In this document: one piece after another, positions 34,601 through 44,500 of the stretch
Layout of the letters: every line of letters starts with the position of its first letter
Numbering within the stretch: the stretch's first letter is position 1
Origin: Bicyclus anynana
Taxonomy: Eukaryota; Arthropoda; Insecta; Lepidoptera; Nymphalidae
DNA: 64,000 bases
Direction of reading: 5' to 3'
Assembly: GCF_947172395.1 (NCBI RefSeq)
Contig: NC_069087.1
Coordinates: 8,699,107-8,763,106 of the forward strand
Position numbers and translations under genes: made by a program
The notes under the pieces: model-generated
What the model was told of the DNA's origin: nothing
What the model saw: the letters and a program-made list of their open reading frames with translations, nothing else
Databases searched by the model: none

Positions 34601-35813
34601 ACCTCGTGCGCACCACGCTGCTGTGGGCCGAGCAGCACTGCTCGCTGGTCGAGATGCGCCCCGGTATGTAATAGTGCTGCTTGAGTCTGCGGTAGTGCAG
34701 CGACTTAGGGAGTACGGGAATTTTTTTTTTTTTTCTATTTTTTTTATTCTTTACATGTAAGCCCCAATGGTAAGTGATGATGCAGTATAAGATGGAAGCG
34801 GGCTAACTTGTTAGGAGGAGGATGAAAATCCACACTCCTTTCGGTTTCTACACGACATCGTACCGGAACGCTAAATCGCTTGGCGGTACGTCTTTGTCGG
34901 TAGGGTGGTAACTAGTCACGGCCGAAGCCTCCCACCAGCCAGACCTGGACCAATTAAGAAAACCTCAATCGGCCCAGCCGGGGATTAAACCCAGGACCTC
35001 CGTCTTGTAAATCCACCGCGCATACCACTGCGCCACGGAGGCTGTCGAAATCGAAAAGACATACAAAACGCCATCTGTAGTAACACTGCTAAACTACGAC
35101 ACAACACAAGTAACCCCAGCGCCGAATCCGTATAATCTTTTAATGGCGTAGTTGTGACCTAACTAGTAGGAGCTTATGAAGCATGTCCGAAACTATAGAT
35201 GGCGCTACTAACCGCTATTATTTTTTAAGTTTCTCTTTTTGTATTTTATTTTCGGCCGCCCTCTTGATCCCGCCCTTTCGCAAAATCCATTCTTAGCGGA
35301 CGTCTACTAACTATAAATGACCTCCCTGCCAAATTTGTCTTATACGTAAATATATTCAACGTTAATATAGTTATGAAAAAAAAACAAGTTTGAAGTAATA
35401 CTTACTTCACACTTGTTTTTTTATTCAATGACTAGGGGATCTGGTCAATCTTCGCTTTGACTAATTCCCTACCCATATTCTATTCTACTCCCGCCCTACA
35501 CCTACCCTGCCCTACCCCCATCCTACCCCTACCCTAAGAAAAAAAAAACTCCATAAAAACCATCGTTGTACTTAAAGGAATATCATAAAAAAAAAATATT
35601 AATTTTAGTTTAATTCTTTAATAAAATCTTTGAACTTAACGAAGATCATAGGTTAATATTATTTTATTGTTTACTTTCTAGCGGTTTTGAACTCCCTGCG
35701 AGTACTGTGCACTACGACGGACATCCTCACGAGTCCGGAGCGGCTGCCGGACGAGGCGCGCGCCGCGGTGGCCACCGTAGGCGTCAAGCGCGAACCCACG
35801 TAACGCCGCCCCT
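19683..35813 (+). CDS. Mondo: Mondo/MLXIP (ChREBP-like) bHLH-leucine zipper glucose-sensing transcription factor
   Basis: Partner of Mlx that binds carbohydrate response elements and activates glycolytic and lipogenic genes when sugar is high. Seventeen exons: 19683-19975, 21929-22035, 23317-23390, 23545-23670, 24208-24382, 24508-24603, 24688-24858, 24931-25215, 25869-26233, 27096-27332, 27733-27928, 28561-28685, 31401-31598, 33396-33523, 33915-34038, 34534-34663, 35692-35813 (983 aa, phases consistent). The N-terminal Mondo conserved regions are clear: IHSGHFMVS, SLTKLFKCMTLAY, SPKWNRFKGIKLRWKDKIRLN, GKYWKRR, SDTLFS, and LQPNLDDFMDTLEP. The middle is low-complexity with Gln/Pro/Ser. The basic region and helix 1 are in exon 13, helix 2 and the zipper in exon 14, and the C-terminal dimerisation/cytoplasmic localisation domain (NWKYWL, then SPERLPDEA) in exons 15-17. 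Exon 13 is followed by five tandem copies of itself. Confidence 0.95.
20435..20600 (+). repeat. tRNA-derived SINE (family S1) in Mondo intron 1
   Basis: The head tagcccagtggatatgacct and the B-box ggttcgaatcc are tRNA-like. The body is incomplete. Other members are at 28420-28525, 51695-52030 and 63050-63330. It is a SINE and not a functional tRNA gene. Confidence 0.65.
22036..23316 (+). other. Mondo intron 2, nothing notable
   Basis: Very AT-rich. Several reading frames of 60-105 codons cross it, but their composition is AT-driven and they lack supported splice signals. No repeat family was recognised. Confidence 0.5.
27096..27332 (+). CDS. Mondo: Mondo exon 10 with a 9-bp (Gly-Val-Ser) coding repeat
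   Basis: This phase-0 exon encodes QAQVSVGVANTAS followed by about seven Gly-Val-Ser units (near 27133-27200), then RKQDQYRSHSLPLG. The 9-bp unit (ggagtgagc / ggggtgagc) repeatedly contains GGTGAGC, which resembles a 5' splice site. The acceptor (gggttcag at 27095) has a weak pyrimidine tract. A minus-strand 94-codon frame and a +1 frame rich in SERGE are shadows. Confidence 0.8.
27941..28090 (-). mobile_element. LINE 3' fragment in Mondo intron 11
   Basis: A (cat)n-type run is followed by gccgatagacgcccac and ctgcaacccgcttgatatgc, the wording of the same non-LTR retrotransposon end as at 53585-53950. The fragment is strongly truncated. Confidence 0.5.
28420..28530 (-). repeat. tRNA-derived SINE (S1) abutting Mondo exon 12
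   Basis: Inverted copy: ccggattcgatacccacacc, ctccgtaatcggaggcag, aggtcatatccactggg. It ends about 35 bp before the exon 12 acceptor, so it supplies much of the local intron 3' end. Confidence 0.6.
28686..31400 (+). other. Mondo intron 12
   Basis: A 2.7-kb AT-rich intron. The start (about 28700-28960) contains a degraded retroelement tail in minus orientation (cccgcgggatttgtaaaa, gtcgcgggcgatcgctag). The rest shows no exon with supported splice sites and no clear repeat structure. Confidence 0.5.
31401..31598 (+). CDS. Mondo: Mondo exon 13: basic region and helix 1 (parental copy of the array)
   Basis: Phase-0 exon of 66 codons between gttgtcag and AAG|gtgagac. It encodes a Ser/Pro/Arg-rich linker and then RRTHLHAEQKRRYNIKNGFD. 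The E-box-reading residues of bHLH proteins are present in the expected H-x3-E-x3-R spacing (His784, Glu788, Arg792). It is the only copy open from its own acceptor to its donor, so it is taken as the functional exon. Confidence 0.9.
31599..32488 (+). repeat. Five tandem 178-bp copies of the Mondo bHLH exon and its donor
   Basis: Donor junctions AAG|gtgagac occur at 31599, 31777, 31955, 32133, 32311 and 32489, exactly 178 bp apart. Each extra copy lacks 36 bp of the 5' part of the exon and reads TCC TGA GCG TAG after the original acceptor, so the parental acceptor gives immediate stops. From the alternative gcgtag site each is open and phase 0 for 50 codons (31627-31776, 31805-31954, 31983-32132, 32161-32310, 32339-32488). 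The spacer between cassettes is then only 28 bp. Copies 4 and 5 read AGQKRR where the exon reads AEQKRR. Copies 3-6 read NTN in place of NNN, and copy 6 has a Pro-to-Leu change. Confidence 0.9.
32628..33122. repeat. 38-bp minisatellite, about 13 units, in Mondo intron 13
   Basis: The unit gcataaatgacaagaatgca + caacagctccaacgtggt repeats head to tail with few changes, and units are most alike toward the right. 38 is not a multiple of 3, so all three minus-strand frames stay open (160-194 codons with a HSCHLC-type repeat). These frames are a consequence of the repeat. There are no unique spacers. Confidence 0.85.
33524..33914 (+). other. Mondo intron 14
   Basis: AT-rich, with a short local duplication (agtagcattttttagtaaat, about 33735-33775). 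No gene or transposon ends were recognised. Confidence 0.4.
34195..34475. mobile_element. Partial MITE, same family as 1684-2284, in Mondo intron 15
   Basis: The blocks tatccatgtaacacacgcc, agatctatttacaaaag, gaacacatgttcc and gttatgggaaatactcccga follow the same order as in the right half of 1684-2284. The left end is missing. Confidence 0.6.
34738..35045 (-). repeat. tRNA-derived SINE (family S2), nearly complete, in Mondo intron 16
   Basis: On the minus strand it starts with a tRNA-like head, gcctccgtggcgcagtggta, and a B-box gggtttaatcccc, followed by the S2 body and a T-rich (A-tail) end at 34738. Related partial copies are at 10822-11045 and 18052-18150. Confidence 0.75.
35373..35545. 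repeat. Palindrome plus CCCTA-rich simple sequence in Mondo intron 16
   Basis: aacaagtttgaagtaa pairs with ttacttcacacttgtt (35383-35420). It is followed at about 35465-35545 by an irregular cccta/ccta-rich tract like the one at 55620-55750. Confidence 0.5.
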
Positions 35814-37440
35814 CACCGCCTGCCCCCTCACCTCCACGTCACCCGAGAGCCGACCGAAGCCACTACCCCTCAAGACATACGGTTCTTTGTTTTGCAATGT
35901 ATGAGATGCCTTTCGCTGGTTATTTGTTATATTTCAATTCGATTCCTACTTACTTTCACAAAATAATTAACTACAGGTACGCGTAAAAAATATTGCTGAT
36001 ACAATGTACTTAACTGACGAACTAAATCTGAGTTAGTTCAGTAATTTATACAACGGTATATTACACTGTATTACATTACGGCAAAAATAATAGACGAAGT
36101 AAGACCAAATAAATTGAATACAGTACCTAATAAGATAGGTCATAAAGGGTTTTGCTAAATGCCCTATTAGTTAAGATAATTATGTATTAAAGAACTCATC
36201 ACTCAATTCAATTTATTTATCCGTGTTTTTTGGCGTACGTTCTTTTAAATATGTCTCGATTGTGTCTAATTTGGATATGTTTTGTATCCAATGAAACAAA
36301 TGACTTTATAAAAAGTTATCTTATATTTTATTAAAGAATTTCAGTAAAAATATTGTAAGATAAAGCGAAAGGCGTCACTAGTAAATTAGATTTGCGAAAA
36401 TTGTATACATTTGATGTTAGGTGGGAATTGTTTAGTGAAAATTAATAGAAATCTTTTTACCTTGTGTATAAAGTATGATCTACGTCGTACCTTAATTAAA
36501 ATAATACTCAAAAGGCGATGAAACAGTGGCGGTGTATCAGGCGTATAGGCCAATCGTTATGTGCAATTTATTGGTGTTCACATCTTTATCTAGTTACGCA
36601 CAATGTGTCATATGATTTCGACGGGTATTGGGAGAGCTTAAATATTCCATAGTTCAATTTGACGGCGATTCACATGTAAATATATCAAGCTCAATAATTA
36701 AACGAATCAATGAATCTTTATTTTGCAAATTATATTTAAAAAATATATATATATTTATATAATAATAAATAAATAACGTAATTGTAAAAAGATGTATTTT
36801 GTGATGGAGGTGGCCTTAATGTAGTAAAGTTAACGTGTCTTGGTCTGTACAGGTTGCCATACGACTTGTAATGTTTCTACCAAAGATTATATCGTTCAAT
36901 CCGAATCATAACTAGAGACTTAATGTTCCATGTGATACGCTGGCATCCGTACGCTTGCATGTGGCGTACGCACGCATGAGACGTACGCACGCATGTGACG
37001 TACGCACGCATGTGACGTACGCACGCATGTGACGTAGGCACGCATGTGACGTACGCATGCATGTGACGTACGGGCGCCGCCCCGTCCCGCACGTGAATAC
37101 CAATGTAGTCAATAAGCAAAAAAAAGAGAATTTATTGAATAATGTCGACGTCGAGATTTATTTTAGAATTACTGTAAGTATATTTACGCAAGTAAGGTAC
37201 TTTAAGTAAATATTTTTATATCGTTTGTGTCGTGACACAAATATTTTTATATATAAACTGTATAAATCGGTGCCAACGTAAATATTGTTGTAATTTTGTT
37301 ATGTAGTGATATAATTTTATGATGTATCGTTGACTCTGGTAGCGTCGCGTGCACGCGTGCGCCGTGCGCCCGCAGATAAGCTTTAATGAGTTATTTGCAA
37401 TTGTTGTTCTATTGGAAATACAGTTTGGAATGAAACTTTA
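35814..37440 (+). other. Mondo 3' UTR / downstream region
   Basis: AT-rich region with no gene. An AATAAA occurs at 36108-36113 and several more near 36765, so the cleavage site is ambiguous. The region contains the 17-bp minisatellite at 36948-37072. Confidence 0.4.
36948..37072. repeat. 17-bp minisatellite downstream of Mondo
   Basis: About seven units of acgtacgcacgcatgtg in a row with few substitutions. Each unit carries TGACGT across the junction and CATGTG. The minus-strand frames across it (RHMRAYVTCV type) are repeat artefacts. Confidence 0.8.
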
Positions 37441-38471
37441 CTTGTTGTTTTATTTCATTTATTTGAAAATGTCAAATTACATTACATAATAAATATCATA
37501 CAAATATCCTACCGGCGAACGGTTTAGTTTCGAGTTATTATAATATCTGAGCTTGGTATGATAAAACTATATTGTTTTTTAAAGTGTGACATTCTTATAA
37601 CATAGCCGGTTTATTTTAGTAAAAATACTTAAGTACTCCGTAAGTACATACTTTTTTTTAATAAGTGTTATAATACAATGATTATTAAAATTATGGTGAC
37701 AATTAAGTTACAAACACATGGCTTAGTTTCAGTCTTTGTATTAAAGCGATAAATTTGTAAAAAGTGATGTAGTGACAATAAAGACTTTATAATGCTAAAA
37801 AGAAATGTTAATAAGTATCATATGGACTTTGCTGTGCACTAGACTACATGAAAGTGGAGAGAAATATTATTATCATATCAATTAGCTTACTATAGTAGAA
37901 CAATATTTTTTGAATTGCGTATTATGTTATGTCGTGCTTTATCATTAGTTTCACACATTTTATAACAATTAATAAAATAGCCACTTCACGCTAACGTACG
38001 TCGAACATATGCGCACCGCATGCATACGTCACGTACCAACGCATGCATGCACTGTGTGATGCGTCAGCTTAATTCTAACGCATATAAATATCAACGTTTA
38101 TTCAGTGCTAGTGTGAAGATATGCGTTCTTGAAGTAAGTACAGTACTTTTTTTTTAATAAAATAAGTTAATGACCATTAGGATTTTGAATTTAAATTAAT
38201 CTCATATTTTATAAAATTCAATACAATTTTTGTAATACCGTATGTGAATAATTATTTCTAAATGCATTTGCATAAGACGATTTTTTCTCGTCCAGTCATT
38301 TTATCAACTAAGTCGATTATTTAATGAGCATAAGTCGAAGAAATTGCCTACATTGTAATTTTCAATTAAAGCTAACGTCATCGTTCGTTGGTATAGATCG
38401 TTTAACTGCATTTCCATTAGAGATTGCAGAACCAACAATATCTGAGTAGTGTGAATACGTGAAAAGGACGT
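37441..38471. other. Intergenic region between Mondo and SUR 3' ends
   Basis: The two genes converge here. The sequence is AT-rich. A short GC-richer patch at 37990-38070 repeats gcatgcat/acgtac wording related to the 17-bp minisatellite. No exon is supported on either strand. Confidence 0.45.
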
Positions 38472-38477
38472 TTTATT
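38472..38477 (-). terminator. Probable SUR poly(A) signal
   Basis: AATAAA on the minus strand (TTTATT on plus), about 117 nt after the SUR stop codon at 38594-38596. Confidence 0.5.
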
Positions 38478-38593
38478 GCGTTTAGCTTCGAATATATCTG
38501 CACTGCTGACAAAGTTTGTCACCATGTCATCTACTACGTTTCCTGTATAATTCCTTCCGCACTATCGCACAATATTGTTGAAGAGGCAGCTTG

Positions 38594-41500
38594 TCAGGAA
38601 TGCAGTTGCGAGGCAGCGGCCAGGCGCGCGAGCACCGACGCAGGCGCTGCGAGTAGAGAGTCCGCGCGCCCGCGCTCCGCGACCCGCCCGTCCTCCAGCA
38701 CTACCACGCTGTCGTAGCCACGGACCGATGACAAGCGATGCTGTGAAACAAAAAGTATGCTTAGACCACGTCGCTGAAGTAAAACTTCTTACAAAAATAA
38801 AAAAAGCGCCATCTATGAACCTTATAGCTGCAAAGCAACAGGTTCTTGAAGTGTACAAAAAAGGATTGTTTCAAAGTTTTCTAACAACGCCATCTTTTGG
38901 TAGTTAAAAATAACAAACACTGTTTCACTATGTCTGTAGATGGTAGCACACGTCGCCAACTTATTCCTCAAGTCAAGCGTGAACGTTATATTTTACATTT
39001 TCTATGCTAAGTTAGTTAATAGAAACGCGGCGACCATGCGCGCGTGATGTCACCGCATCGTAGTCTCACTCACCGCCACAGTGATGACAGTAGTGTTGGG
39101 CGCTAGCGCGGCCACGGCTCGTAGCAGCGCGCGCTCAGCGGACGCGTCGAGCGCTGCGCCCGGCTCGTCCAGCAGAAGCGCGGCGGCCGTGCGCGCGTGC
39201 AGCGCTGCCCGCGCCGCACACACCCGCGCGCCACGACTGCCGTTCCAGCAGCCACGCCAGCCGCCCATACTGCATTCTGTAGACACTCTTCGTTAAGTAA
39301 GAACTCTTCGGAGTTCCTTCAAGCCTAGTACTACTCCGGCAGAACTTCTACCCTAGCCTAAATACTCCATAGGGATTTAAAGAAAATTATTTTAAGTTCT
39401 ACGAATATACCTAATTTTGTCAGGTTGAATAACACAAGCGGAGAACAGCAGTGTTAGTTAACTGACAAGGATATCCTTAGCCTTACACCCATTGGTCACA
39501 AGTCCAAAGATCTGCTCGGAGTTTTTTTCTCTGCCACACTATGGACCCGGCACCCGCACGTTGTATCCATGGAATGCCTAGGTAGGTATTTGTCTCAATA
39601 GATATACTTAAGTACTTGAAACCACTCACCTAAGCCAGTTGACTGAGCAGTAACATAATCGTACAACCCGACAGCTCTCAAACTCTGCCATATTTCTTCG
39701 TCCGTGTGCACAGCAAGAGGGTCCAGATTCTCTCGCAGAGTGCCAGAGAACATGACGGCCTCCTGCGGCAACACCACCACCCGGTGACGCAGCGCGCGGA
39801 GCGGCACTCGCATCACGTCTTGGTCGTCGACGAGCAAGCGACCGCTGGTAATAGTTGTCGCTCCGACGCAAGATAACACTAGAGACGATTTCCCGCTCCC
39901 ACTTCGACCGCACACTGCCACCTGAGTAAAAGCGAGTTGTTTTAATACTGGCAAAAAGTATACGTAAGCTAGCGTTTGGTTGTATTATTAGATAACTCGG
40001 CTTAAAGCTGTATGCGTGGTAGGAAATACGTAAGCTGAAAGAGCATTCTATATAAGAGGATCGATCATGATTTTCCTGTCCTGTCCTGACCTGTCCATCC
40101 TCAATCATTACATTGTCACCCAAATCTACTTATGAACTACTTACTAGCTAGATTTGATCAGTAATATAGTAAAGCAGTAGGTAAACAGGTAGCTACTGAT
40201 AAAATGAATGTACTACAGCACACATCTGGTTATGTAGATATATGAATTGATTTAGATATTACCCACCTTTTCGCCAGGTTTCACTGTAAATGTAATATTT
40301 TTGAGCACAGGCGGCTGTCCTGGTTGATGTTGTACGCTTACATCTTGAAACTCTATTTTTCCGTTACGTTGCCATTCTGCAGGAATAGGACCTGAAAAGG
40401 ATAAGTATTTTACTATACTGTAATTAAATATTTCATTGGATAAGCTCTTATCATAACCGTTTTATTTATATTTTTCTTCCTTTCTAAATGACCTTGAAGA
40501 TATTCCCTTCACTGACAAATTAGTGGTAAAGACTGCTACGTTTAGCTAACGGAATGAAACCATGACATTCACCCTTCGAGTCCGGCACCTTAGCCTAGAT
40601 ATCTGCAGGTCGAGTTATAGGCACACACAACTCCTTACGTACAGTCGTCTCTGTAGTCCTCCTGCGGCCGCCAGCTTCAGGTGCAGGTCGAGTTACACGA
40701 GCAGGTCGAGTTACACGAGCAGGTCGAGTTACAGGCACACACAACTCCTTACGTACAGTCGTCTCTATAGTCCTCCTGCGGCCGCCCGCTGCAGGTGCAG
40801 GTCGAGTTACACGAGCAGGTCGAGTTACAGGCACACACAACTCCTTACGTACAGTCGTCTATGTAGTCCTCCTGCGGCCGCCAGCTGCAGGTGCAGGTCG
40901 AGTTACACGAGCAGGTCGAGTTACAGGCACACACAACTCCTTACGTACAGTCGTCTCTATAGTCCTCCTGCGGCCGCCCGCTGCAGGTGCAGGTCGAGTT
41001 ACACGAGCAGGTCGAGTTACAGGCACACACAACTCCTTACGTACAGTCGTCTCTATAGTCCTCCTGCGGCCGCCCGCTGCAGGTGCAGGTCGAGTTACAC
41101 GAGCAGGTCGAGTTACAGGCACACACAACTCCTTACGTACAGTCGTCTCTATAGTCCTCCTGCGGCCGCCCGCTGCAGGTGCAGGTCGAGTTACACGAGC
41201 AGGTCGAGTTACAGGCACACACAACTCCTTACGTACAGTCGTCTCTATAGTCCTCCTGCGGTCGCCCGCTGCAGGTGCAGGTCGAGTTACACGAGCAGGT
41301 CGAGTTACAGGCACACACAACTCCTTACGTACAGTCGTCTCTGTAGTCCTCCTGCGGCCGCCAGCTGCAGGTGCAGGTCGAGTTACACGAGCAGGTCGAG
41401 TTACAGGCACACACAACTCCTTACGTACAGTCGTCTCTGTAGTCCTCCCGCGGCGCGCGGCTGTGCGCCAGCAGGCGCCGCACGGCCGCCAGCTGCAGGT

Positions 41501-44500
41501 GCAGGTCGGCGCGGCACTTGGCGAGGTGCGCGAGGTAGGTGGGCAGCAGCAGCGCGTAGGTGCCCGCCAGCCCCGCCGCCGCTCCGCTGCTGCCGTACAG
41601 CGCCGTCGCCAGAGACACGAACACGCTCGCCGCTCCCACCAGATCCTGTGCAATATCAGTAGAATTTAACCATCATTGGCCTTTACAGCCAGGTCCTTCT
41701 CCTGCTCTAATAAAGGTTGGCTTGACGGGTTAGACGGTAGACTCTGTAAGGACCGATCTGGGCGATCAGATTAACGTGTTTTTGGAAACTCGAGAGTGGC
41801 CACCGACTTCCCAAGTTCGACTGCTTCTGAGAATACCTTGGAAGAAAGAAAATTCCGATAACTAGTTCATAGTAGAACCCAGTACGCCTAGTATGCGTCA
41901 ACGACATTTCCCGAGACGATTAGTAGGTGTATAGTATAATATTGTATACCAATAGTGGTGACATCAAAAATATTATTGCTCTTCTTGCATGAATGCATGA
42001 AAAAGCCATATTTTCGATTGCGCCGCTATTGATCTAATAAAAAATAAACAAATTTAGGCAATTATCTCTTGAGGCCCAATCTATAGCCTTAGGATTCGAA
42101 ATTAAAACTAAGAATTCATGATCTATAGCAGTAAAGACTATTAGATATTCCGTAATATAGATAACTAGCGGACGCCCGCGACTTCGTCCTCGTGGTATTC
42201 AGTTTTTCACAAATCCCGCAGGAACCATGGATTTTTCCGGGATGAAAGTAGCCTATTTGTTAATCCAGAGTAAAATCTATTTCCATTCCAAATTTTAGCC
42301 AAATCACTTCAGTAGCCGCAGCGTAAAAGATGAACAAACATACTTACACACTTGCACACAAACTTTCGCCTTTATAATATTAGTGTGAAGTGTGATGTGA
42401 TAGTGTGAAGTGTGTTAGCAATAATACACCTACAAATTCCTATTAATCAAGTGTAAAATACCAGTGTGAGTCCCAGCCAGCGGTTGGAGGAGTTGAGTAG
42501 CAGCAGCGCGTTGTGGTTTCGGTCGAGGCGGCGGAAGAACACGGCGCGCATGCGAGCCTGCAGGCGCGCGGCGCGCACCGAGCCCGCGCCCGCCGCCGAC
42601 TGCACCGCCAGCGACACCGCGCGCGCCGCCGTCTCCGCCTCCACGTGCTGCAGCTCGCTGTCACGTAGACATCATTGTGATAGCCATTCACCATCCAAAG
42701 TCCTCGTGCCTGCAGCACTAGCCGATAAAACAGATCGTGTATTGGTTGCGATCTGATTGATGTCATGAATGCACATCGCGTCCAAGACACGATCAGTTTT
42801 GTCGGATGTCCTGCCGTTAGTACTGTAGGCACGTGGACTTTTTGGTGAGTGGCTAGCGTTAGACAACAAAGAGGCAGTTTTTCATCCTTATTTATCATTA
42901 CTAATAGCAGATGCCACGCAGTTTCAACCACATAGTTCCCGTTTCCGTAGGAATACGGGGATAATATAGCCCCCGGGAATCTTGTAACTTTCCAATAGTG
43001 AAAGAAATTTTCAAATCGGTTCAGTGGTTTCGGAGCCTATTCAATGCACACAGATATTTTATAGTATAGATATTTTTATAGTAAGTATAGATAAGAGATC
43101 CCAGAAGTGCTGGATAAAGTTTAACTTAACACATTGATTAGTCAATCGATTGATTAGTCAAATCAAAAAATTTAAAAGTCATCCTACGAAGATACCTAAT
43201 AATATTAATAATAATCAATCAACACTCGCACAAAAATTTCACTTTTGCCATTTTATAAAATTTTATGGAACGTACCAAAAAGATCAGCATTTTTACTATT
43301 ATAAGTACTATTTGTGGGTAGAAGAGCAAAAATTGTATTATTCCTTAAAAAAATATAAATATAATGTAAAAGTATTTTTAAATTCTGATATGAATTATTA
43401 GCAATACCTTGCGTTATCTAAGTAGACTGACTGCAGAACGATAAAGACTATGACGGCTGGGATGATCGCCAGCAGCGTCCACGGCGCCGCCACCGCGTTC
43501 ACCAACATGGCGGCGCCGCACAACAGCGCCAGCTGCGCCCATCGGCTCATTGCCATTGGTAGTTTCTGTCAGCAATTCCATAATAGTGAACCAAATCATT
43601 TATTTACATAAAACATCACATCACATTTAAATGATTATACAGAGTATTTTTTTTTTAAAGAATATTTGTCATATCTTTTTATAATATGACCAATATTCCC
43701 ATTCCCCTCCAACTAGTCGGGATAGACTGTGCTAGGAGTGGGTACGTTAATAGACCAACAGGGCGAGGATCGAAACACCACCCCTCGGTGATGAGTCCGA
43801 CCGCTCTTACCGTTGAGCTATTGAGGCTTAAATTTTTGAAGTGATAACTTCTTATGGAAGGGTAAACCGCTTGGTAACGTAACGTATTACGGCGCCACTC
43901 TGTCTGATTTCCCTTTCTGTCACACACGGCAGAAGGTTTACCTAAGTTATCACTTCTGTCGAGCGTCCTGAGACGCACACATTTTTTATAATTAAAAAAA
44001 AATACAAGAGTGCTGTAGACCACACTCACGACTGAAGTAAAACTTCTTTGGCTATGAGACGGAGAGTACCTAAAAGAAAATATGCGCAAACACAGCTCTC
44101 TCTTGCTCCTACAGTAACATATGAAACGTCTCTCTTTCCTTCTTCATTAACCGACGTCCGTTCGCGTCACCCGATTACACTTTTTGTAACGCTCGCGTCA
44201 CGCATTCACGAGTTTACTCCCTAAGTCAATCGTGCGTTAAGAAGTTTTACTGGATTTAACGGCCTCGATGCTATTAGTGTGCATCACCAAGAAATTTTGT
44301 TTATAGACCTCAATCATAGTTCAGTGGTAAAAGCGCCGCCCTCATCACCAAGGGGTGGTGGTTTGAGCCCCGCCCGCTGGTCTATTGTCTTACCCACTCC
44401 TAACACAGTCTTTTCCGACTAGTTAGAGGGGAAAGGGAATATTGTTCTTTAAAAAAAAACTTTAAGGGTTCTTTGAGGACTATGAAACCCTAAAAACTTA

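Larger units (their letters stand above)
38594..40391 (-). other. Sur: SUR exons 21-24: second nucleotide-binding domain (NBD2)
   Basis: Walker A GRSGSGKSS (Lys1436), Q-loop LPQEAVMFSG, Walker B LLLDEP with the catalytic Glu1560, and the switch His1591 at the start of the last exon (HRLSS) are all present. The C-loop is not: where ABCC proteins have LSxGQ this reads NGSRGARVC, about two residues short. The protein ends AAASQLHS. Apart from the C-loop, NBD2 looks catalytically competent. Confidence 0.8.

Noticed and set aside
38562..38907. Plus-strand 110-codon ORF near the SUR stop codon
   Set aside because: It is antisense to the last SUR exon and continues into a MITE-like segment; no supporting signals.
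40562..41662. 366-codon plus-strand ORF and 264-codon minus-strand ORF
   Set aside because: Both are repeat translations of the 96-bp array and out of frame with SUR exon 20.
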